Part shown: positions 54,291 to 60,362 of the stretch, piece by piece
Layout: the number at the start of each line of letters is the position of its first letter
How positions within the stretch are numbered: the stretch's first letter is position 1
From: Chitinophaga sancti
Lineage (GTDB): Bacteria > Bacteroidota > Bacteroidia > Chitinophagales > Chitinophagaceae
Direction of reading: 5' to 3'
Length of the DNA: 64,000 bases
Assembly (NCBI RefSeq): GCF_034424315.1
Contig: NZ_CP139972.1
Location: 2,914,001 to 2,978,000 of the forward strand
Notes under the pieces: generated by a model
What the model was told of the DNA's origin: nothing
Seen by the model: the letters and a program-made list of their open reading frames with translations, nothing else
Database searches by the model: none
Made by a program: the position numbers and the translations under genes

Positions 54291-54734
54291 ATGAGTACAA
54301 GCAACGAACTGATTAACATGATCAGCACACAGGAATGGGATTCACAAAACCCGGCTGCCGCCAGCGCTATCGAATCACTGGAAGCTGCTTTCGGGGCTAT
54401 CCCTGAAGACTATAAAGCATTATTACTATTCTCCAACGGTGGTAGTTTGTATGGTAAAAAGACGCCCTTCATTGTTTATTCAGTCGCCGAAGTGCTGGCG
54501 CTGTTCAAAGAAAAAGACCTGTATAAATACATTCCCCAGTCACTCATTTTCGGTGGCGATGGCGGAGGCACTATTTATTGTTTTGATCTGCGCCCTGACA
54601 AAGGGCAACAGGTATTCTTCATCAGGGAGGAAGATGCAGGCTATGAACCGAATGCGTATAGCAATATCGTGTTCTCCGGCACCACCCTTACTGACACAAT
54701 TCAGCGCATTGTCAACAATGAAAAGCTTAACTAA
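54291..54734 (+). CDS. SMI1/KNR4 (SUKH) family probable immunity protein
   Basis: This 147-residue protein has the SUKH pattern: a helix with SAIESLEAAFGAIPEDYKAL, the family LLFSNGGSLYG, a VYSVAEVLALFKEKDLYKYI helix, and FGGDGGGTIYCFDLRPDKG. SUKH proteins are classic immunity partners of polymorphic toxins, often nucleases, and bind the toxin domain directly. It lies 12 bases after the effector and overlaps the ParA gene by one base (TAATG). This strongly suggests that it neutralises the effector's C-terminal domain in the producing cell. Confidence 0.85.
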   Translation: MSTSNELINMISTQEWDSQNPAAASAIESLEAAFGAIPEDYKALLLFSNGGSLYGKKTPFIVYSVAEVLALFKEKDLYKYIPQSLIFGGDGGGTIYCFDLRPDKGQQVFFIREEDAGYEPNAYSNIVFSGTTLTDTIQRIVNNEKLN

Positions 54735-55504
54735 TGCCAATTATTTCCATAGCCATCCAAAAGGGAGGCGCGGGCAAAACCACTACCACGATTAATCTCG
54801 GCGCTGCCCTGGCAAGAGCAGGGAAGAAAGTATTATTAGTGGATGCCGATCCGCAGGCGAATCTCTCGCAATCAGCAGGTGTGCCGGCAGCGCCAGCGCA
54901 AAACCTGTATACTGAATTAAAAAGAGAAATGTCAGGCGAAGGTAGTCAGATCAAAGATGCTATTATCAATATCAAAGAAGGTTTAGATATCGTTCCGTCT
55001 TCTATTGAGCTGGCAGGTGCCGAACTGGAACTGGTGAGTGTGTATGGCAGGGAGCAGGTATTGTCCTGGCTCGTACAACCCATTGCCACAGCGTACGATT
55101 TCATTCTCATTGATTGTCCGCATGCTGTCGGAATGCTTACCGTCAATGCACTGGTGTGCAGTGACTATGTGCTCATTCCCTTACCAGCGGAGTTTCTGCC
55201 ATTGAAAGGTGTGTACAGTTTCATGCAACACTTTCAGAACATCCGAAAGAAACTCAATCCAAAACTGAATCTGCTGGGCATGGTGCTCACCCGTTTTGAT
55301 GAAAGGAAAACAATGAACCAACAAGTAAGACAGGAACTGACGGAAAAATACAAAGGCAGTGTATTCGGTACTGTTATCCGTACCAATATGCAACTGGCCA
55401 AGGCCCAGGAAGCAGGCAAAGATATTTTCAGCTATGACCCGCAGGCCAATGGGGCAAAGGATTATGCCCGGCTCGCCACGGAGCTGCTGAGTAAATTGTA
55501 TTAA
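54734..55504 (+). CDS. ParA/MinD-type ATPase in the eCIS locus
   Basis: This 256-residue protein is a complete ParA-like ATPase: deviant Walker A KGGAGKTT (residues 10-17), VLLVDADPQANLSQSAG, DFILIDCPHAVGMLTVNALV and MVLTRFDERKTMNQQVRQEL. No ParB, parS or plasmid replication gene is near. It is embedded in the eCIS operon between the immunity gene and a small protein. ParA relatives also position large cytoplasmic cargo such as carboxysomes or chemoreceptor clusters. A role in placing or segregating particles is therefore a fair guess, as is regulation of effector loading. Confidence 0.9.
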   Translation: MPIISIAIQKGGAGKTTTTINLGAALARAGKKVLLVDADPQANLSQSAGVPAAPAQNLYTELKREMSGEGSQIKDAIINIKEGLDIVPSSIELAGAELELVSVYGREQVLSWLVQPIATAYDFILIDCPHAVGMLTVNALVCSDYVLIPLPAEFLPLKGVYSFMQHFQNIRKKLNPKLNLLGMVLTRFDERKTMNQQVRQELTEKYKGSVFGTVIRTNMQLAKAQEAGKDIFSYDPQANGAKDYARLATELLSKLY

Positions 55505-55520
55505 TATAAATACACCCCAT

Positions 55521-55733
55521 ATGAAAAGTGCATTCAGTAAAAACAGCGTTAACACCCCGGATCATTCTTCTAATAGTGGCTTCTTTCAGCCCCAGGCCAG
55601 CACTTCATTTTTTGAGGGGAATAGCATTCAGCGACTCTCTTCGCCAAAGGATGAACAGGAGCCTCCTACCAATGATGGCCGCATGAAGCTGGATAAAGAT
55701 ATTCAGCGTTGCCCCTGCGAGGACGAAAAATAG
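55521..55733 (+). CDS. Small protein sharing the effector N-terminal FF/QR/Cys motif
   Basis: This 70-residue polar protein contains SGFFQPQASTSFFEGNSIQR and ends DIQRCPCEDEK. The effector start has SPFFDKEGGEDFFSDTGFF, then SGVQRCAACDEQEK. Both have two Phe-Phe pairs, an [IV]QR and a Cys-x(1-2)-Cys-[DE] sequence, in the same order. There is no DUF4157 core, so it is either a trimmed effector, a cargo peptide, or a chaperone-like decoy. It lies 17 bases after ParA. Low hydrophobicity suggests disorder. Confidence 0.6.
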   Translation: MKSAFSKNSVNTPDHSSNSGFFQPQASTSFFEGNSIQRLSSPKDEQEPPTNDGRMKLDKDIQRCPCEDEK

Positions 55734-55829
55734 CGTTGCGGTAAAAATGTACGGCCTGTGAGCTTATGCCATTGGACCATTTACTGACTTAATTTAAACC
55801 CGACCCGACCGGATAAAAGCAATAATATT

Positions 55830-57161
55830 ATGCAGGTATTAAAGGCTTACGCCAAAGTACTATCTGAACTCATCAGTCATCGCATGAAAACCGTGATTGA
55901 AAATGCAGACGATGACGACTATCTCATCTCTGTTCCGGTGGATATGGAACAGGACGACCCCTTTCTAAATTTTATCAGCACACATTCCCTTACCACTCAT
56001 GAACAATTATTATTGTTCATGGCGCTCATTCCGCACTTACAACCTGACTTTTACGATACCGAAATACAACAACACCTGAGTGGTAAAAGCGATTTCCCCC
56101 AGATAGGTGGTACCCGCAGCAAGCAAAGCAGGGGCTTCCTGCCTACCGGCGAAACTGCCCTCTTCCTGTTAGGCGGTAATAACTGGGATGTACGTACGGA
56201 AGTAGCGCAGATCTTCTGGCCTGATCATTTCTTTAGCCGTACAAAAGTACTATGGCTGGAAGAAATGCCTTCCGGCGAACCTACCATGAGCGGACGTTTA
56301 TTGCTATCGCAGGATCACATCAATATCTTTACCCATGGTAAACCGGTACCTCCGCATTTCAGCAGCAGCTTTCCTGCCAAGCAGGTAAAGACCGAACTGG
56401 AATGGGAAGACCTCATCATCAACAATGACCTGAGATCACAGATCGACGAACTTATGAACTGGGTTAACTTCAACGCACAGCTGATGAATAAGTGGAATAT
56501 GGAGAAACGGCTGCGCAAAGGATACAGGGCGCTTTTCTATGGCCCTCCCGGTACTGGTAAAACCTTCACCGCAGGGCTGTTGGGGAAATATACAGGTAAG
56601 GAAGTGTATAAGATAGACCTCTCTATGATCGTGTCTAAATACATTGGCGAAACAGAAAAAAACCTGGAACTGTTATTCAGCCGTGCAGAAGACAAAGGCT
56701 GGATCCTTTTCTTTGACGAAGCAGATGCCCTGTTTGGAAAAAGAACGAATGTGCGGGATGCCCACGATAAATACGCTAACCAGGAAGTATCTTATCTCCT
56801 GCAGCGCATTGAAGACTACAACGGCCTGATCATCCTTGCTACAAATATGAAGAATAATATAGACGATGCATTTATACGCCGCTTCAATGCGATCTTAAAA
56901 TTCTCTTTTCCCGATGCCAACGAGCGGGCCATGATCTGGCGCAGAACCTTTCCACAACAATCTGTATTTGTAGGAGGTGATGTACCGGAAATGATCAAAC
57001 GCTTTGAACTGGCAGGGGGAAGCATTCTGAATGTAGTACACTATGCCTGTCTGAAGGCCATTGAAAAGCACACCGATGATAAGGATAAACTGGAAATACA
57101 TGCCAATGATGTACTGGATGGCATCAAGCGGGAATTTGTTAAAGAAGGTAAACCCTTCTGA
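55830..57161 (+). CDS. eCIS AAA+ ATPase (Pvc15/Afp15-like)
   Basis: This 443-residue protein has an N-terminal helical domain and a single AAA+ module: Walker A YGPPGTGKT (about 238-245), Walker B ILFFDEADAL (about 292-301), then KRTNVRDAHDKYANQEVSYL, LATNMKNNIDDAFIRRFN (sensor 1 and Arg finger). Pvc15-type ATPases in eCIS loci are needed for particle assembly or cargo loading. It closes the operon; a promoter-like element lies 18 bases after its stop. Confidence 0.92.
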   Translation: MQVLKAYAKVLSELISHRMKTVIENADDDDYLISVPVDMEQDDPFLNFISTHSLTTHEQLLLFMALIPHLQPDFYDTEIQQHLSGKSDFPQIGGTRSKQSRGFLPTGETALFLLGGNNWDVRTEVAQIFWPDHFFSRTKVLWLEEMPSGEPTMSGRLLLSQDHINIFTHGKPVPPHFSSSFPAKQVKTELEWEDLIINNDLRSQIDELMNWVNFNAQLMNKWNMEKRLRKGYRALFYGPPGTGKTFTAGLLGKYTGKEVYKIDLSMIVSKYIGETEKNLELLFSRAEDKGWILFFDEADALFGKRTNVRDAHDKYANQEVSYLLQRIEDYNGLIILATNMKNNIDDAFIRRFNAILKFSFPDANERAMIWRRTFPQQSVFVGGDVPEMIKRFELAGGSILNVVHYACLKAIEKHTDDKDKLEIHANDVLDGIKREFVKEGKPF

Positions 57162-57178
57162 TAATTAATTATTATATA

Positions 57179-57186
57179 TATATTTG
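57179..57186 (+). promoter_or_regulatory. Promoter -7 element TATATTTG
   Basis: TATATTTG is a full match to the Bacteroidota -7 consensus TAnnTTTG, in the 108-base gap between the AAA+ ATPase and the lipoprotein start at 57270. No well-spaced -33 element was found. It suggests separate transcription of the lipoprotein gene. Confidence 0.4.
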
Positions 57187-57269
57187 CAGCACTGTTTGTG
57201 AAAGAGGGACAATTTACCGCATTAACTACCAGTACTTTATTGAATTTGTTTAACCAAAAATACCCTTAC

Positions 57270-58223
57270 ATGAGAACATTTATCTGTTCATTCTTTGTCA
57301 TTGCTATGTTCGTAGGTACCATTTCCTGTAACAATACCAGCGGCAAGAAACCCGGTGCTACCGAATACAGCGAAAATTCAGCTGAAAAAGCCAGCCACAT
57401 TATTGAATACACGAACCTGATTGTTGATATGTCGAACAAACATAACAGCTACCTCGAAGACGTTGTAAAAAACACTGAAAAGCTTGAAGATGCGCTGAAG
57501 CACCCGAATGACAAATATCGTTTCATCACGATCAACAAGCCCTTCTCTATGCCTGATTTCCAGAAGTTCAACCAGAAAGTCAAGATCGACGAGCCTGTAA
57601 AAGAACTGAGTGATAAGGACCAGAAATTCTTCAAAGATAGTATTACCCAGTACAAGGCGCTTTTTGAAACGATGAAAGCAACTAATAACCGTATGCATGA
57701 GTACATTACCGCTGAAGATTACAAAGATGATAAAGGTGCAAAAGGATACGCCATCATCGATACCCTGCGTAACCAGATTGCTGAATTATATAGCCTGAAA
57801 AGTTCTATCGTAAAGAAAGTAGAGGTAGTAGCTGACGAAAGCGAACAAGTCATTCTGAAAGATAGTCCGCTGAAAGACTACATCATCGCTATGAAGAAAG
57901 ATATGACCAGCATCCGTGCATTCATCGATCTGCTGGGTAGTGAAGAAAAGTATGCAGGTATTGAAGCAAAAGCGAAAGAACAGTATGCGACACTGGAAAA
58001 AGCACAGGCTGAACATGCACAGATCAATATCGATAATGCGAAGAAAGCAAACGAAGATCATAGCTTCAATACTTTCTACGATGATTTCCACAAGCTGTTG
58101 CTGAATGCAAGAAAACGTATGCGTGATGCAGGTGAAAAAGGTCATTTTGAAAGTTATGACCTGGAATCACTGGACAGTGATTTTGATTCACTGGTAAGAG
58201 ATTATAATAATTTCAACAGTTAA
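57270..58223 (+). CDS. DUF3829 family lipoprotein
   Basis: From the ATG at 57270 (MRTFICSFFVIAMFVGTISC) the protein is 317 residues; a GTG at 57198 would place 24 residues before the signal. After the lipobox (TISC) the body is helical: ASHIIEYTNLIVDMSNKHNS, a long middle with YAIIDTLRNQIAELYSLKSS, and NTFYDDFHKLLLNARKRMRD near the end. This is the DUF3829/YiiG-like pattern of envelope lipoproteins of unknown role. It follows the eCIS operon but seems to have its own promoter and a terminator, so functional linkage is uncertain. Confidence 0.75.
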   Translation: MRTFICSFFVIAMFVGTISCNNTSGKKPGATEYSENSAEKASHIIEYTNLIVDMSNKHNSYLEDVVKNTEKLEDALKHPNDKYRFITINKPFSMPDFQKFNQKVKIDEPVKELSDKDQKFFKDSITQYKALFETMKATNNRMHEYITAEDYKDDKGAKGYAIIDTLRNQIAELYSLKSSIVKKVEVVADESEQVILKDSPLKDYIIAMKKDMTSIRAFIDLLGSEEKYAGIEAKAKEQYATLEKAQAEHAQINIDNAKKANEDHSFNTFYDDFHKLLLNARKRMRDAGEKGHFESYDLESLDSDFDSLVRDYNNFNS

Positions 58224-58231
58224 TAAATTAT

Positions 58232-58343
58232 AAGAGCCTGCATCAGGAGTAAAATTTCCCGGATGTAATTCGGTGACCTGGCGGACAGCATTTATGTTTA
58301 TAAAATGCCCAATGCCTTCAAATTACTTCTGATCCAGGCTCTT
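58232..58343. terminator. Long inverted repeat between convergent lipoprotein and rtcB genes
   Basis: A 21-base arm at 58232-58252 (starting AAGAGCCTGCAT) pairs with 58323-58343 (ending CAGGCTCTT) with two mismatches. The 70-base loop has its own small GCATTT/AAATGC hairpin. A T-run follows the second arm. It lies between the stops of two convergent genes and probably terminates both. Confidence 0.6.
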
Positions 58344-58349
58344 TTTTAT

Positions 58350-59765
58350 CTAATCTTCCTTGCTTCCATCATCCGCCATTCTCACTATTCTCGGAGAAAA
58401 CTTAGCTACCACATCTACCAACGCTTCCTGTGCAGCCATGACAGTATGGATATCCTTATAAGCCATTGGCGCTTCGTCCAGACCTGCACCAATCAGCGTC
58501 ACATTATTCGCTGCCAGCACTGCCGCCATATCCACTCCCGAAATTTCCTTTTCAGCTTTTTTACGGCTCATTTGTCTACCCGCACCGTGAGATGCTGAGT
58601 TGATCGCAGCTTCTTCTCCCTTACCGCGTACCAGGAATCCCGGTGCCGCCATAGAACCGGGAATGATCCCCATCACACCTTTACCGGCTGGTGTTGCTCC
58701 TTTTCTATGCACAATTACTTCGTCCCCATTCAGTTGTTCTTTCCATGCAAAATTATGGTGGTTCTCCACTGTTGCCAGCAGCTGGCCACCTACCAATGCT
58801 GCGACCTTACGGTGTATTACCTGGTGACAGGCAGCCGCGTAATCACCGGCCAGGTTCATTGCCATCCAGTATTCCTGGCCTTCAGCGGTGTTCATATCCA
58901 GCCAGGCGAGGTTTGCTGCATCTTTAGGCAGTTTACACAAGTCCTTTGCCAGTCTTGTATAATAACCTGCTACTGTTGCACCGAAACCACGTGAACCGGA
59001 GTGTGATAACAGGGCCAGGTATTTACCTGCATTTATATTCAAGGCCTCGTCTCGCTGCGCAAATTCAATCACACCAAATTCCACGAAGTGATTACCACCA
59101 CCAGAAGACCCCAGCTGTGACCAGGCCTTATCTTTCAGTTGCTTTACGAACGGAGTCATGTTAAATGCATCGTTATCCAATACGGCGTGCGCCGCACGAT
59201 GCTTACCCTGGAAACCGTGCCCTGCACCAAATTTAGTTTCATCTACCAGGATCTTTTTCAGTTTATCTTCATCCATCACCTTATATGGAATATCATAAAT
59301 GGACAATGCCATTCTACACCCGATATCCACACCTACCCCATAAGGAATCACCGCATTTTTAGCAGCTAATACCCCACCGATAGGCAGGCCATAACCCTGG
59401 TGCGCATCAGGCATCAAAGCACCACCTACCGCCACTGGCAGTCGCATCGCGAAATCCATTTGTCTGATAGCTCCCGGATCAATAGCAGCTTTGCCAAAGA
59501 TCTGGTAGTCTGCAGCCTTATCATTCAGTGGAATCGTTGTATCTACCGGCGCTACTGCTTCTTCAATCATTTTCGTTGCCAGATCTTCCAATACAGGATG
59601 ATCCAGGTACATCTCCGGTCTTAATCGCAGGTCACTCATCAATGCAATAAGGCTTGCATGGTCCATATCGCTTAAATGCGCAGCTATTAAATCCAGCGCC
59701 ACTCCTAATATTTTACCTTGTTTAAAACCTGCTGTCATTAAATCAGCGCCATTAATCTTGTTCAT
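58350..59765 (-). CDS. rtcB: RtcB family RNA ligase
   Basis: This 471-residue protein has the RtcB active-site set: the metal Cys in GVGVDIGCRMALS, SSGGGNHFVEFG, LLSHSGSRGFG, ENHHNFAW, HRKGATPAGKG and the guanylated His in SASHGAGRQMSRKKAEKEI. RtcB joins RNA 2',3'-cyclic phosphate or 3'-phosphate ends to 5'-OH ends using GTP and Mn(II), and serves in RNA repair. Upstream (59819-59837) lies TGCGCA-N7-TGCGCA followed by TTTGTATC. The same arrangement occurs before the RING/TerD-like gene. No RtcR activator or RtcA gene is nearby, so regulation here must be of another type. Confidence 0.93.
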   Translation of the reverse strand: MNKINGADLMTAGFKQGKILGVALDLIAAHLSDMDHASLIALMSDLRLRPEMYLDHPVLEDLATKMIEEAVAPVDTTIPLNDKAADYQIFGKAAIDPGAIRQMDFAMRLPVAVGGALMPDAHQGYGLPIGGVLAAKNAVIPYGVGVDIGCRMALSIYDIPYKVMDEDKLKKILVDETKFGAGHGFQGKHRAAHAVLDNDAFNMTPFVKQLKDKAWSQLGSSGGGNHFVEFGVIEFAQRDEALNINAGKYLALLSHSGSRGFGATVAGYYTRLAKDLCKLPKDAANLAWLDMNTAEGQEYWMAMNLAGDYAAACHQVIHRKVAALVGGQLLATVENHHNFAWKEQLNGDEVIVHRKGATPAGKGVMGIIPGSMAAPGFLVRGKGEEAAINSASHGAGRQMSRKKAEKEISGVDMAAVLAANNVTLIGAGLDEAPMAYKDIHTVMAAQEALVDVVAKFSPRIVRMADDGSKED

Positions 59766-59796
59766 ACATTCGTCAATTTAGTATAATTGAATTGAT

Positions 59797-59837
59797 GATA
59801 CAAATATTCAAACCCATGTGCGCAAGCTTTGTGCGCA
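59797..59837 (-). promoter_or_regulatory. rtcB promoter with TGCGCA-N7-TGCGCA operator
   Basis: On the minus strand, TGCGCA (59837-59832), 7 bases, TGCGCA (59824-59819), 14 bases, then TTTGTATC (59804-59797). The element before TTTG is AATA, near the -7 consensus TAnnTTTG. Identical order and spacing are seen upstream of the RING/TerD-like gene. The rtcB start lies about 32 bases downstream. Confidence 0.65.
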
Positions 59838-59948
59838 GTTAATAAAAACTTTTTGGCACCATAGCTGTTATACTATTCACAGAAATCCTTTATATATATA
59901 CAGCTGAGATAGCTGTGTTTTAAACCTGTAATCTCAAAAAATTCAACA

Positions 59949-60299
59949 ATGAAAAAGCTACTTATTTTGTCCGCCTCTCTCCTGCTAATGACAGCGATTG
60001 CAACCTTTGCACAGACCCCCATGTCTGATTCCTCCATGCATCATCATAATGGTATGCATAAGATGAAAGACTGTGTAGCCATGAAGGGAGGCAAAATGTG
60101 GGTAATGAAAGCTGGCCAGAAATCAGAAATGACCCAAACCATGACCATGAGTGATGGTACTACGGTAATGGCAGACGGTACTGTTAAAAATAAAGACGGT
60201 AAAACGTGGATGATGAAAGACGGGGAGATGATGGATATGAATGGCAAAGTAATGATGAAAGATAAAATGAAAAAAGCCAAATCCGACGGCATGAAATAG
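59949..60299 (+). CDS. Small secreted Met/Lys-rich protein, DUF6799
   Basis: This 116-residue protein has a signal peptide (LLILSASLLLMTAIATFAQ) and then a Met/His/Lys-rich body with repeats such as MMKDGEMMDMNGKVMM and VMADGTVKNKDGKTWM. DUF6799 proteins carry these Gly-Asp-Gly-x-x-W/M turns. High Met/His could bind copper or similar metals, but this is inference. The gene is divergent from rtcB and shares its upstream region. A terminator follows. Confidence 0.75.
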   Translation: MKKLLILSASLLLMTAIATFAQTPMSDSSMHHHNGMHKMKDCVAMKGGKMWVMKAGQKSEMTQTMTMSDGTTVMADGTVKNKDGKTWMMKDGEMMDMNGKVMMKDKMKKAKSDGMK

Positions 60300-60318
60300 T
60301 GCCATGATAGTTTAAGTG

Positions 60319-60347
60319 AAAAGGGCAGCCACTACCGCTGCCCTTTT
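60319..60347. terminator. Intrinsic terminator between convergent genes
   Basis: An 11-bp stem AAAAGGGCAGC (60319-60329) with GCTGCCCTTTT (60337-60347), 7-base loop, followed by a T-rich tract (CTTTTCTTTTATT). It lies after the DUF6799 gene and before the stop of the RING/TerD-like gene. Confidence 0.85.
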
Positions 60348-60362
60348 CTTTTCTTTTATTGA

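Noticed and set aside
54734..55504. ParA as part of a plasmid or chromosome partition system
   Set aside because: No ParB, parS-like cluster or replication gene is nearby, and the gene is embedded in the eCIS operon with overlapping stop and start codons.
29645..57161. Type VI secretion system
   Set aside because: There is no TssJ/TssL/TssM membrane complex and no ClpV. DUF4255, DUF5908, LysM hub and Pvc15-type ATPase genes define an eCIS instead.
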